DNA of 64,000 bases, from contig CAJTNT010000003.1 in NCBI GenBank assembly GCA_910577785.1, positions 62,428-126,427 of the forward strand, read 5' to 3'. The DNA is from an uncultured Lachnospiraceae bacterium (lineage in GTDB: Bacteria > Bacillota > Clostridia > Lachnospirales > Lachnospiraceae). A model generated the notes under the pieces. It saw nothing but the letters and a program-made list of their open reading frames with translations. It made no database searches and had not been told where the DNA came from. Both the position numbers and the translations under genes were made by a program. Within the stretch, counting starts at the first letter, position 1, and each line of letters opens with the position of its first letter. This document shows positions 8,755 through 17,395 of this stretch, piece by piece.

Positions 8755-9870
8755 ATGGGCAGAGAAGGAAAAGCAGGCAAAAGAGAAAGGAAAAAACACT
8801 ATTTAGATTATAGTCTGCTGCTGATTGTGTTTTTTCTGTTATGCTTTGGGCTGGTGGTGCTGTACAGTACGAGTGCTTATAATGGGCAGGTTAAATTCGG
8901 TGATCCTGGCTACTACCTCAAAAAGCAGCTGTTGGCAGATGTGCTGGGGATTGCAGTGATGGCGCTGGTTGCCTGTTTCAGTTATCGGTTCTGGCGTTAC
9001 TTCTGGCTGGTCGCTTATCTGGCTGGCATTGGCCTCTGTACGCTGGTGCTTTTTATCGGTGATGAGGTAAACGGAGCCAAGCGGTGGCTGGATTTGGGCT
9101 TTACAAGCTTTCAGCCCTCAGAGGCGGCGAAGCTGGCGATTATTATTTTCCTGGCGACTATTATCAGCCAGATGCCAAAAGAAATTGGCAAGTTTTCTGC
9201 ATTGGTCAAAGTCATGGTGCTGGTAGCCCCAATGGCAGGGATTGTGGCCATTGAGAATCTGAGTACGGCTATAATTATTATGGGGATTGCCATTTCCCTG
9301 GTATTTGTGGCCAGCCCGAAATACATGCAGTTCTTTGTGATGGGAGGGGCGGTTATTGCGGCAGGGGCTGTGTTTGTCCTGGGGGTGTCCTATCGTATGG
9401 AACGATTTCTGATTTGGCAGCATCCGGAAAAATATGAAAAAGGCTACCAGACGCTCCAGGCGTTGTATGCGATCGGTTCCGGCGGCCTGTTTGGCAAAGG
9501 CCTGGGGGCAGGAATGCAGAAGCTGGGATTCGTGCCAGAAGCGCAGAACGACATGATTTTTTCCATTATCTGCGAAGAACTGGGGCTGTTTGGAGCCATC
9601 TGCGTGATTTTGCTGTTTGCTATTTTAATCTGGCGTTTCATGGTCATAGCCAGCAATGCGCAGGATCTGTATGGGGCGCTGCTTGTGACAGGGGTGATGG
9701 CGCATATTTCCATCCAGGTAATCCTGAATATTGCCGTTGTGAGCAATTCCATACCGAATACGGGGATCTCCCTTCCTTTTATCAGCTATGGAGGCACTTC
9801 CGTCCTGTTTTTGATGGCTGAAATCGGCATGGCCTTAGGCGTTTCCAGGGGAATTCCGCTGGAAGAGTAG
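8755..9870 (+). CDS. ftsW: FtsW/SpoVE SEDS-family peptidoglycan glycosyltransferase
   Basis: This 371-residue integral membrane protein belongs to the SEDS family, with about ten hydrophobic helices after a basic N-terminus. Signatures include GAKRWLDLG with FQPSEAAKLA, and the C-terminal PNTGISLPFISYGGTS. It polymerises lipid II at the septum in partnership with a class B PBP; two candidates lie just upstream. In this family member division FtsW and sporulation SpoVE cannot be separated by sequence. AGGAG precedes the ATG. Confidence 0.95.
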   Translation: MGREGKAGKRERKKHYLDYSLLLIVFFLLCFGLVVLYSTSAYNGQVKFGDPGYYLKKQLLADVLGIAVMALVACFSYRFWRYFWLVAYLAGIGLCTLVLFIGDEVNGAKRWLDLGFTSFQPSEAAKLAIIIFLATIISQMPKEIGKFSALVKVMVLVAPMAGIVAIENLSTAIIIMGIAISLVFVASPKYMQFFVMGGAVIAAGAVFVLGVSYRMERFLIWQHPEKYEKGYQTLQALYAIGSGGLFGKGLGAGMQKLGFVPEAQNDMIFSIICEELGLFGAICVILLFAILIWRFMVIASNAQDLYGALLVTGVMAHISIQVILNIAVVSNSIPNTGISLPFISYGGTSVLFLMAEIGMALGVSRGIPLEE

Positions 9871-9965
9871 CGCACGGGCAGGCTTAGGGGACACGGGGCG
9901 GCAGGAAGAGGGCATGGAATGTAAATAGTGGGGAGAGGCAGGAGAATCCATTCGGAGGATAAAAC

Positions 9966-10712
9966 ATGGCAAAAAGAAGAAAAAAGAGAAAACGCTGGAA
10001 AGCCTTTCTGCGCCTTGTCCTGGCAGTGGCTCTGTTAGCCGGGGCAGGGACGCTGGTTGTGACAAAAGTATTTACGGTAGAGAAAATGGAGATTGTGGGA
10101 AGCGAGTATTATTCGGATGAAGCCATTTCTGAGTGGCTGCTGGATGATGAGTACTCTTGGAACAGCTTGTATGTGTTTTTTAAATATAAGTTTGTAGAAC
10201 CCAGGGAAATGCCATTTGTAGACAGCATGGATGTTTCGATGAAATCCCCGCATGTGCTGCAGGTGCAGGTACATGAAAAACTGCTGTTAGGGCGGGTGTA
10301 CATTAAGGCATTGGGGCAGAGCGCCTATTTTGACAAGGATGGGTTTGTGGTGGAGATGTCTTCGGAGAAGATCAAAAAAATCCCCCGTATCACCGGCCTT
10401 AAGCTGGATCAGATTGTGCTCTATGAGAAGCTTCCCATCCAGGAAAAGCATGTGCTGAAAAACCTGCTGTCTGTAACGCAGACGCTGAAAAAATACGAGA
10501 TGGTGCCCAATAGCGTCAAGTATAGCCAGGAAAAGGGGTTTACCTTAAAATATGGCGCTATTTCGGTGATTATGGGGGCGGCAGACGACCTGAACAGCAA
10601 GGTTGCCCGGCTTTCCCATATCATGCCGAAGCTGGAGGGGAAAAAAGGGACCTTGCATTTAGAGGGATGGACAGAGAATACAACAGATATTACGTTTGAG
10701 ACGTCTGGATAG
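9966..10712 (+). CDS. divIB: Cell division protein FtsQ/DivIB
   Basis: This 248-residue bitopic protein has a strongly basic N-terminus (KRRKKRKRWK), one transmembrane helix (about residues 14-33), and an extracytoplasmic POTRA-like beginning (FTVEKMEIVGSEYYSDEAI) followed by a beta domain. DivIB/FtsQ forms a complex with FtsL and DivIC. murG and murB, commonly next to ftsQ, are missing here. It ends 175 nt before ftsZ, which has its own promoter region. Confidence 0.9.
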   Translation: MAKRRKKRKRWKAFLRLVLAVALLAGAGTLVVTKVFTVEKMEIVGSEYYSDEAISEWLLDDEYSWNSLYVFFKYKFVEPREMPFVDSMDVSMKSPHVLQVQVHEKLLLGRVYIKALGQSAYFDKDGFVVEMSSEKIKKIPRITGLKLDQIVLYEKLPIQEKHVLKNLLSVTQTLKKYEMVPNSVKYSQEKGFTLKYGAISVIMGAADDLNSKVARLSHIMPKLEGKKGTLHLEGWTENTTDITFETSG

Positions 10713-10717
10713 GAAAA

Positions 10718-10732
10718 TTTTTTCAGAAATAT
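10718..10732 (+). promoter_or_regulatory. CodY-box-like motif upstream of ftsZ
   Basis: The 15 bases match the CodY consensus (AATTTTCWGAAAATT) at 11 positions, including the central TTTTC-A-GAAA. It lies about 12 bp before the candidate ftsZ -35. The region is AT-rich, so chance is a serious alternative. Confidence 0.25.
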
Positions 10733-10743
10733 AAAAATACCTG

Positions 10744-10775
10744 TTGATTAATCTTTTAAAAAATTATACTATAAT
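10744..10775 (+). promoter_or_regulatory. Candidate ftsZ promoter region
   Basis: TTGATT (10744-10749) lies upstream of two overlapping -10-like hexamers, TATACT (10765-10770, spacer 15) and TATAAT (10770-10775, spacer 20). Neither spacing is ideal. The 175-nt AT-rich gap before ftsZ nevertheless suggests an independent start, leaving a leader of about 105 nt. Confidence 0.45.
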
Positions 10776-10887
10776 TAGGTATGGTATCATTTGAAAAGGA
10801 GAATGATTCAGCGTTTTTATCGTTACAGAAATGAATTAAAATCGTATCGTATAGAAAGATTATAGATGGAATAAAGGAGGAAGAGCC

Positions 10888-12120
10888 TTGCTTGAAATAG
10901 TGACAACCGAAGCGGAGTCTGGTGCAAAAATTATTGTAATTGGGATCGGCGGCGCCGGGAATAATGCGGTAAATCGGATGATTGAGGAAAATATTGGCGG
11001 TGTTGAGTTTGTTGGGGTCAATACGGACAAGCAGGATCTGGCGCTGTGCAAGGCGCCGACACTGCTGCAGATTGGCGAAAAGCTGACCAAGGGGCTTGGC
11101 GCGGGGGCTAAGCCTGAGATTGGGCAGAAGGCTGCGGAAGAAAGCGCAGACGAGCTGGCGGCTGAGATAAAGGGCGCGGATATGGTGTTTGTGACCTGTG
11201 GCATGGGCGGCGGCACTGGGACAGGCGCCGCGCCCGTAGTGGCAAGGATCGCGAAAGAAATGGGGATTCTTACCGTAGGCGTTGTGACGAAGCCCTTCCG
11301 TTTCGAGGCAAAGACCCGTATGGTGAATGCCTTAAGCGGCATTGAGAACCTGAAGCAGAACGTGGATACCTTGATTGTCATCCCCAATGACAAGCTGCTG
11401 GAGATTGTCGACCGGCGCACAACGATGCCAGAAGCCCTGAAGAAGGCGGATGAGGTGCTTCAGCAGGCTGTGCAGGGGATTACGGATTTGATCAATGTGT
11501 CTGCGTTGATCAATCTGGACTTTGCGGATATCCAGACGGTGATGAAGGACAAGGGCATGGCGCATATCGGTATCGGGCAGGCGAAAGGGGACGACAAGGC
11601 CTTAGAGGCGGTAAGGCTCGCAGTGGAAAGCCCGTTGCTGGAGACAACGATTACAGGAGCCACCCATGTGCTGATCAATATTTCAGGAGATATTTCCCTG
11701 ATGGACAGCAACGATGCGGCCAGCTATGTACAGGATCTGGCAGGCGATACTGCGAATGTCATCTTTGGGGCGAAATATGATGAGACAATGACAGACGAGG
11801 CCATTATCACAGTGATTGCCACGGGCCTTGAGGATATGTCGGCACAGCCGCAGGTGATGCCGGGGATGAAGCAGCATGTGCAGCAGCCTGTTTCCAAGGT
11901 GGCAAGGACTGCTCCCGGAGGCTCTAAGCCCATCGGGAATATGAGGTCATCCACAGGGGGCGCAGCACGTACGACACATACAGCGGTTCCGAATAATTCC
12001 AAGGGGAATTTTGGGACAGTGCCTTCCGGATTTGGCATCCAGCAGCCCAGGAGGCCAGAGTCGAACAGCGGGGAGCGGGATATTAAGATTCCGGAATTTC
12101 TGAAGAATACGAGGAAATAG
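10888..12120 (+). CDS. ftsZ: Cell division GTPase FtsZ
   Basis: FtsZ, a tubulin homologue, polymerises into the Z-ring. This 410-residue protein has the GTP-binding signature GGGTGTG at 107-113, the N-terminal GIGGAGNNAVN segment, a variable linker after about residue 320, and the conserved tail IPEFL that docks partners such as SepF or EzrA. The TTG start at 10888 has AAAGGAGG 7 nt upstream. ftsA is absent beside it. A terminator follows. Confidence 0.98.
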   Translation: MLEIVTTEAESGAKIIVIGIGGAGNNAVNRMIEENIGGVEFVGVNTDKQDLALCKAPTLLQIGEKLTKGLGAGAKPEIGQKAAEESADELAAEIKGADMVFVTCGMGGGTGTGAAPVVARIAKEMGILTVGVVTKPFRFEAKTRMVNALSGIENLKQNVDTLIVIPNDKLLEIVDRRTTMPEALKKADEVLQQAVQGITDLINVSALINLDFADIQTVMKDKGMAHIGIGQAKGDDKALEAVRLAVESPLLETTITGATHVLINISGDISLMDSNDAASYVQDLAGDTANVIFGAKYDETMTDEAIITVIATGLEDMSAQPQVMPGMKQHVQQPVSKVARTAPGGSKPIGNMRSSTGGAARTTHTAVPNNSKGNFGTVPSGFGIQQPRRPESNSGERDIKIPEFLKNTRK

Positions 12121-12156
12121 GGTTGGAGTGGCGATAAGGGGAGGAAGACATGGAAT

Positions 12157-12204
12157 CGTCAAGGGCTTGCGGCAGTTATGATCCTTGCCTTTGACGGTTT
12201 TGTT
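12157..12204 (+). terminator. Terminator after ftsZ
   Basis: CGTCAAGGGC (12157-12166) pairs with GCCTTTGACG (12187-12196), ten pairs with one G-U, around a 20-nt loop. GTTTTGTTG follows. It would close the division cluster. The long loop and broken T-run make it moderate. Confidence 0.5.
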
Positions 12205-12230
12205 GTGCATACAAAACTTGTATCAATAAT
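12203..12230 (+). promoter_or_regulatory. Candidate gltX promoter with an internal palindrome
   Basis: TTGTGC (12203-12208) and AATAAT (12225-12230) are 16 bp apart. Between them is the inverted repeat ATACAA-AAC-TTGTAT (12209-12223), which could be an operator. Both elements are only partial consensus matches. Confidence 0.3.
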
Positions 12231-12298
12231 TTCATAACGGTTTCTCAGGAGCTTTATCATCAAAGGGAGAGCTGTTAGGGAAATAGGAGGGAAATAAG

Positions 12299-13774
12299 AT
12301 GGAGAAAGTTAGGACAAGATACGCGCCCAGCCCTACAGGGAAGATGCATGTGGGGAACTTGCGCTCTGCGCTGTATGAATTTCTGATTGCCAAACATGCA
12401 GGCGGGGAGTTTATGCTGCGGATTGAAGATACGGATCAGGAGCGGTTTGTCGAAGGGGCGACGGAGATTATTTACCGTACGATGGAGAAGGCAGGGCTTG
12501 CGCATGACGAAGGGCCGGACAAGGATGGGGGATACGGGCCTTATGTGCAGAGCGAGCGTATGAAGACAGGCATTTATATGGAATATGCCAGACAGCTGGT
12601 GGAGAAAGGGGAGGCTTATTACTGCTTCTGTGACAAGGAGAGGCTGGAGTCGCTGAAGACGGAGATTGTAGAAGGCAAAGAGATCATGATGTACGATAAG
12701 CATTGCCTTTCCCTGCCGAAGGAAGAAGTGGAAGCGAACCTGGCGGCTGGGAAGCCGTTTGTCATCCGCCAGAATATCCCCAGGGAGGGGACAACGACCT
12801 TCCATGATGAGCTGTATGGGGATATCACGGTGGAGAATGCGGAGCTGGACGACATGATCCTGATCAAATCCGACGGTTACCCCACCTATAATTTTGCCAA
12901 TGTAGTCGATGACCATACGATGCATATCACGCATGTGGTGCGGGGGAATGAATACCTGTCCTCTGCCCCAAAGTACCAGAGGCTCTATGACGCCTTTGGC
13001 TGGGAGTCCCCAGTGTACATCCACCTGCCCCTGATTACGGACGAGAACCATAAGAAATTGTCGAAGCGCAGCGGGCATGCGTCTTTTGAGGAATTGCTGG
13101 AGCAGGGATTCCTGCCAGAAGCAGTGGTGAATTTTATTGCCCTGCTGGGATGGAGCCCAGAGGAAAACAGGGAGATTTTCAGCCTGGAAGAACTGATCCG
13201 GAGCTTTGATTACCGCAGGATTAACAAGTCGCCGGCAGTGTTCGATATGGTAAAGCTCAGGTGGATGAACGGGGAATACCTAAAGGCCATGGAATTTGAG
13301 GCCTTCTATGCGATGGCGGAGCCATATTTGAAGCAGTGCATCACCAAGGATTATGACTTGAGGAAGATAGCGGCAATGGTGAAGACACGGATTGAGGTAC
13401 TGCCGGATATCGCAGGGCATGTGGATTTCTTTGAGCAAATGCCAGAATATGATGTGTCCATGTATGCACATAAGAAAATGAAGAGCACGCCAGAGTCTTC
13501 GCTGGAAGTGCTGCAAGAGCTTCTGCCTAGGCTGGAGGCGCAGGAGGATTATTCCAATGATGCGCTTTATGGGCTGCTCTGTGCGTATGTGGAGGAAAAA
13601 GAGTGCAAGAATGGCCGTGTGATGTGGCCAATCCGCACGGCGGTTTCCGGGAAGCAGATGACGCCGGGAGGGGCGACAGAACTGATGGAAGTGCTTGGAA
13701 AAGAAGAATCCCTGCGGAGGATCCGCGAAGGGATTGCGAAGCTGGAGGGCGAATGCATTAATGTCACTGAATGA
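12299..13774 (+). CDS. gltX: Glutamyl-tRNA synthetase
   Basis: This class I aminoacyl-tRNA synthetase charges tRNA-Glu, and in species without GlnRS it also charges tRNA-Gln. The 491-residue protein shows YAPSPTGKMHVGN (HIGH motif at 17-20), RIEDTD and KLSKR at 253-257. The ATG start has GGAGG a few bases upstream. Its last codons overlap the start of the following helicase gene by 14 nt, indicating a two-gene transcript. Confidence 0.96.
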   Translation: MEKVRTRYAPSPTGKMHVGNLRSALYEFLIAKHAGGEFMLRIEDTDQERFVEGATEIIYRTMEKAGLAHDEGPDKDGGYGPYVQSERMKTGIYMEYARQLVEKGEAYYCFCDKERLESLKTEIVEGKEIMMYDKHCLSLPKEEVEANLAAGKPFVIRQNIPREGTTTFHDELYGDITVENAELDDMILIKSDGYPTYNFANVVDDHTMHITHVVRGNEYLSSAPKYQRLYDAFGWESPVYIHLPLITDENHKKLSKRSGHASFEELLEQGFLPEAVVNFIALLGWSPEENREIFSLEELIRSFDYRRINKSPAVFDMVKLRWMNGEYLKAMEFEAFYAMAEPYLKQCITKDYDLRKIAAMVKTRIEVLPDIAGHVDFFEQMPEYDVSMYAHKKMKSTPESSLEVLQELLPRLEAQEDYSNDALYGLLCAYVEEKECKNGRVMWPIRTAVSGKQMTPGGATELMEVLGKEESLRRIREGIAKLEGECINVTE

Positions 13775-15620
13775 ATCACAGACAGCCGCAGTTGCCCATG
13801 CCGGGGGCCCGATGCTGGTGCTGGCAGGCCCCGGCTCCGGCAAGACGCTGGTCATTACGGAACGGACGCGGCGCTTAATCCAGGGCCGGGGCGTAGATCC
13901 TTCGCATATCCTGGTCATTACGTTTACCAAGGCTGCGGCGGCGGAAATGAAGGAGCGTTTCCGAACGCTTATGGGCGGCAGGAGATACCCCGTCACCTTC
14001 GGTACGTTCCATGCGGTGTTTTTCCAGATTTTAAAACACGCCTATGGCTTCCACAGCGGCAATATCATCCGTGAGGAGCAGAAATTCACATTGCTGCGGG
14101 AAATAATCGGCAGGATGCATTTGGAGTATGAAGACGAAAATGAATTGATAGGGGATCTGCTGGGGGAGATCAGCCTGGTAAAAAACACGGGCATCCCTTT
14201 CGCGCATTATTATCCGAAAAATTGCGCGAAAGAAATCTTTGAGACGATTTACCAAGCATATGAGAGGCAGATGAAGCAGAGGCGCCTGATTGATTTTGAC
14301 GACATGCTGGTCTATTGCCTGGAACTGTTCCAGGAGAGGAAGGATATCCTTGCCGCCTGGCAGCAGAAATTTCAGTACATCTTAATTGACGAATTCCAGG
14401 ACATTAATAAAATACAGTTTGACATTGTGCGTATGCTCGCCCAGCCAGAGGATAACCTCTTTGTGGTGGGGGACGACGACCAGTCCATTTACCGCTTCCG
14501 TGGAGCGAAGCCAGAACTGATGCTGGGCTTTGAAAAAGCCTACCCCAAGGCCAGGAAGGTAGTGCTGGATATCAACTATCGTTCCCGTGCGCCGATTGTA
14601 GAGGCTTCCCTGAAACTGATTTCCCATAATTCCCAGCGTTTTGAGAAGAAAATCCGTACCTATGCGGCTTCGCAGAAGCGGGACGCCACGGTGCAGTATT
14701 ATCTCTGGGAGAGCCAGCAGCAGGAGGGAGAGGCGATTATCGGGCAGATCCTAAAGGGCTGCCGGGAGGGGCATTGCTACAATGATTTTGCCGTATTGTT
14801 CCGCACCAATACCCAGCCCCGCCTGTTTATGTCGCAGCTAATGGCTTACAATATCCCTTTCCGCACCAGGGACAATATCCCCAATATTTATGAGCATTGG
14901 GTTACCAGGGATATCCTGGCTTACCTGCGCCTTGCACAGGGAAGCCGTTCCCGCCGGGATATCCTCCAGGTCATGAACCGGCCGAAGCGCTACCTATCCA
15001 GGGAGAGCTTAGAAGGCAGGGAGATTGCTTTTGACGCATGGGCGGAATATTTCTATGAGAAGGAACAGCCCTGGGTCGCAGAGCGGATCGAGCAGCTGGA
15101 AGGGGATCTGCGCGTATTAAGCAGGACAAGCCCGTTTGCTGCTGTCAATTATATCCGCATGGGAATGGGCTATGAAGGATTCCTCAAGGAATATGCCCAG
15201 TACCGCAGGATCAATGCGGACGCCCTGCTGGATGTGCTGGACGAACTGCAGGATGGCGCCAGGGCTTATAAAACGTATGAGGACTGGTTTGCACATATGG
15301 AGGCTTATACGGAAGAATTGAAACGGCAGAAAAAACAGCAGGAACAGCTGGCGGACTGCATTTCCCTGGCAACGCTCCACAGCGCAAAAGGCCTTGAGTA
15401 TCCAATCGTACATATCCTGGACGTGAACGAGGGGCTGATGCCCTACAAGAAAGCCGTCCTGGACGCTGACCTTGAGGAAGAACGCAGGATGTTCTATGTA
15501 GGCGTCACCAGGGCAAAGGAAAGGCTGTCCCTGCATAGTGTAAAAAAGTATAATGGGAAGGAAGTGGATGTTTCCAGATTTGTGGGGGAGATGTGCGTTG
15601 ATAATCCGTCTTGCAGATAA
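13761..15620 (+). CDS. UvrD/PcrA-family ATP-dependent DNA helicase (short form)
   Basis: This superfamily 1A 3'-5' helicase has motif I GPGSGKT (K28), motif II DEFQD at about 210-214, motif III GDDDQSIYRFRGA, motif V TLHSAKGLEYP and motif VI VGVTRAKERL. At about 619 residues it is roughly 100 shorter than PcrA and lacks the long C-terminal tail, so it may be a specialised paralog and I give no symbol. The ATG at 13761 follows GGAGGG, lies inside the end of gltX and starts with the family-like LNESQTAAV. Confidence 0.92.
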   Translation: MSLNESQTAAVAHAGGPMLVLAGPGSGKTLVITERTRRLIQGRGVDPSHILVITFTKAAAAEMKERFRTLMGGRRYPVTFGTFHAVFFQILKHAYGFHSGNIIREEQKFTLLREIIGRMHLEYEDENELIGDLLGEISLVKNTGIPFAHYYPKNCAKEIFETIYQAYERQMKQRRLIDFDDMLVYCLELFQERKDILAAWQQKFQYILIDEFQDINKIQFDIVRMLAQPEDNLFVVGDDDQSIYRFRGAKPELMLGFEKAYPKARKVVLDINYRSRAPIVEASLKLISHNSQRFEKKIRTYAASQKRDATVQYYLWESQQQEGEAIIGQILKGCREGHCYNDFAVLFRTNTQPRLFMSQLMAYNIPFRTRDNIPNIYEHWVTRDILAYLRLAQGSRSRRDILQVMNRPKRYLSRESLEGREIAFDAWAEYFYEKEQPWVAERIEQLEGDLRVLSRTSPFAAVNYIRMGMGYEGFLKEYAQYRRINADALLDVLDELQDGARAYKTYEDWFAHMEAYTEELKRQKKQQEQLADCISLATLHSAKGLEYPIVHILDVNEGLMPYKKAVLDADLEEERRMFYVGVTRAKERLSLHSVKKYNGKEVDVSRFVGEMCVDNPSCR

Positions 15621-15648
15621 ACAGGCTTGTCTGTTTATGGGGCTTTTT
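15617..15648 (+). terminator. Terminator after the helicase gene
   Basis: ATAAACAG (15617-15624) and CTGTTTAT (15631-15638) form a perfect 8-bp stem with a 6-nt loop. GGGGCTTTTT follows. It overlaps the helicase stop codon. Confidence 0.65.
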
Positions 15649-15669
15649 CTGGGGGAATCGCCATACGGG

Positions 15670-15729
15670 CCGCTGCGGAGGAAGCGGGGAGGCTGCAGCA
15701 AAGTGCGCTCCCCGCTTCCTCCGCTGTGG
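15670..15729. repeat. Long GC-rich inverted repeat between convergent genes
   Basis: Arms 15675-15691 and 15708-15724 are a perfect 17-bp inverted repeat (GCGGAGGAAGCGGGGAG and complement) around a 16-nt loop. Four further outer pairs follow one mismatch. No T-run borders it on either strand, so it is not a standard terminator. It may be a REP-like element or a barrier for convergent transcripts. No second copy was seen in the window. Confidence 0.7.
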
Positions 15730-15750
15730 GCGGATGATATCATGGAGGTA

Positions 15751-16083
15751 TTAGTCTTCCTCCCAGGCCTCGTCCTCCACTAATTGGAGGAAAATTTCTG
15801 AGATCTCGTCAAACTCGTCTTCCTCTTCTATATTTTCCAAAGATGGCTCGCCATCCTCATCCTCAAAATAGCGGAAAAGGAGTACCTCGGCGTCTTCGCT
15901 GTCATCCCCGTTCTCATCCTGGGGTAGCAGCGCGATATAATCCTGGTCTTCGCATTCAAAGATGGTCAGGATCCGGCATTCCACTTCAGAGTCATCTTCC
16001 ATGGTCAAAGTCACCCGCAGGTCTTCCATATCGTCGTCTTCCGGCAGGAATCCTTCTGCGCCTGTCGTTTCTTGTCTATCCAT
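15751..16083 (-). CDS. DUF1292 family protein
   Basis: This 110-residue, extremely acidic protein has the DUF1292 pattern: a short beta core (VTLTMEDDSEVECRILTIFE, DQDYIALLP) followed by an Asp/Glu-rich stretch and VLLFRYFEDEDGEP. The function of the family is unknown. Firmicute members are usually single-domain and often neighbour yrrK/mltG genes; here the gene follows the HD-GYP gene after 44 nt on the same strand, suggesting co-transcription. GGAGGTGT lies upstream of the ATG. Confidence 0.85.
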   Translation of the reverse strand: MDRQETTGAEGFLPEDDDMEDLRVTLTMEDDSEVECRILTIFECEDQDYIALLPQDENGDDSEDAEVLLFRYFEDEDGEPSLENIEEEDEFDEISEIFLQLVEDEAWEED

Positions 16084-16127
16084 ACTGTTACACCTCCTTT
16101 CCGTATCGTATATAGGGTTTGCATAGC

Positions 16128-17219
16128 CTATATCACGGCCTGGATATAGAGATCCTGCCGCTTAAACAGATTGATATATTCTCCGCCTGCGGTCTGTATA
16201 ATCGGCCGTGAAAGGGCTTCTTGGTTGATAAAGATGATCTTCCCGGTGGTTCCGTCGTTCAGCAGTACGGAATTGCTCATGTAAGTATTGATAATATGCG
16301 TGAGGAAAGGGAGCAGGTACTTGGCGTCATATTTCTCATACCCTTCGCGCTCAAAGGTCGCGATGACCTCAAAGGGGCAGAAGCCCTTGCGGTAGCAGCG
16401 GCTTGCGGTCATGGCGTCATATACGTCCGCGATGGCGATAATCCTTGCAAACTCTGAGATTTCATCCCGTGTCTTCCCATAAGGATATCCTGTGCCGTCA
16501 CAGCGTTCATGATGCAAAAGGACGGCGGAGCGGATGCGGTCGTCTGGGTGGTAAGGGTCGATGATCTCTACGCCCATCAGCGTGTGTTTTTTGACAATCT
16601 CAAATTCAGCGTCGGTCAGCTTGGACGGCTTGGAAAGGATCTCCTGGTCAATCATACATTTGCCGATGTCATGCAGGATCCCCGCCAGGGTCAGGGCGTC
16701 TAGCTGCTCGTCTGAGAAATCCAGCCATTTCCCCATCATCCGGCTGATGATGGCCACGTTGATGCAGTGGGCATAAGTCGTGTCGTCAATCTGGCGCATA
16801 TTGTGCAGCATGTCGAACACAGAGAGGGAAGTCAGATGGTTCTCATACAGGCTGCTGATCTGGGATAAGAGGATGCCTGGGTTATAGTTCTTATCACTGG
16901 TAATCAGGCTGTTGAACGAATCTTTCATAATCTTCGTTTTTTTGGAATACTCCACCTTAAAAGCATGGAACTCCCGGCTTTTCTTGACCTTCTGTGAATA
17001 AGAAATCATATCGTTGGGGCTTGTGCCATCTAACATTTCTTTTGTCACATCGGCCTCCGGAAGGATCAGCACAGATGGGATTGCATAGAATTCCAGGTAG
17101 GAAATCTGCTGGGAGGTCAGCGCAGTGTGCGCGGGGAACAGCAGTTGCCCGCTCTTGCTATAGACAGGTGTCGCTGTGACCATGCCCGGTTTCAGGTCTT
17201 TGGTATTTTGTTTTATCAT
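16128..17219 (-). CDS. HD-GYP domain protein, probable cyclic-di-GMP phosphodiesterase
   Basis: This 363-residue protein has no transmembrane helix or receiver domain. An N-terminal beta-rich region similar to DUF3391-type leaders (PGMVTATPVYSKSGQLLFPA) precedes an HD-GYP domain at about 140-320, with H151, H183-D184 (ILHDIGK), H236-H237 and the GYP loop DGTGYP at 241-246, all retained. HD-GYP proteins hydrolyse c-di-GMP or related cyclic dinucleotides. With a PilZ protein in the flagellar operon, c-di-GMP control of motility is plausible. AAAGGGGGC precedes the ATG. Confidence 0.9.
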   Translation of the reverse strand: MIKQNTKDLKPGMVTATPVYSKSGQLLFPAHTALTSQQISYLEFYAIPSVLILPEADVTKEMLDGTSPNDMISYSQKVKKSREFHAFKVEYSKKTKIMKDSFNSLITSDKNYNPGILLSQISSLYENHLTSLSVFDMLHNMRQIDDTTYAHCINVAIISRMMGKWLDFSDEQLDALTLAGILHDIGKCMIDQEILSKPSKLTDAEFEIVKKHTLMGVEIIDPYHPDDRIRSAVLLHHERCDGTGYPYGKTRDEISEFARIIAIADVYDAMTASRCYRKGFCPFEVIATFEREGYEKYDAKYLLPFLTHIINTYMSNSVLLNDGTTGKIIFINQEALSRPIIQTAGGEYINLFKRQDLYIQAVI

Positions 17220-17326
17220 GAGAATGCCCCCTTTATTAGTTAATGGTAAGTATTTTTCTCCTTCTATGATAGCATAAGCGGGAACAAATTTCTACCTAAA
17301 ACAAAAATAAATACGAAAATTTATGA

Positions 17327-17354
17327 TTGACAAAGGATTTATTTGTGATATACT
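17327..17354 (+). promoter_or_regulatory. Extended -10 promoter of the fatty-acid operon
   Basis: TTGACA (17327-17332) and TATACT (17349-17354) are 16 bp apart, and TG at 17346-17347 adds an extended -10. This is one of the best promoters in the window. The leader to acpP is about 35 nt. Confidence 0.8.
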
Positions 17355-17368
17355 TTGATTGTCAAAAT
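17352..17368 (+). promoter_or_regulatory. FabT-like operator over the acpP promoter
   Basis: TTTGATTGTCAAA (17354-17366) is an inverted repeat with perfect 5-bp arms and matches the MarR-family FabT recognition pattern TTTGAnTnTCAAA. It overlaps the end of the -10 and the start site, so a bound repressor would block initiation. No fabT gene is in the window. The assignment rests on motif resemblance and the function of the downstream genes. Confidence 0.6.
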
Positions 17369-17395
17369 ATTTGAAAGGAAAAGGAGATTATAGAG

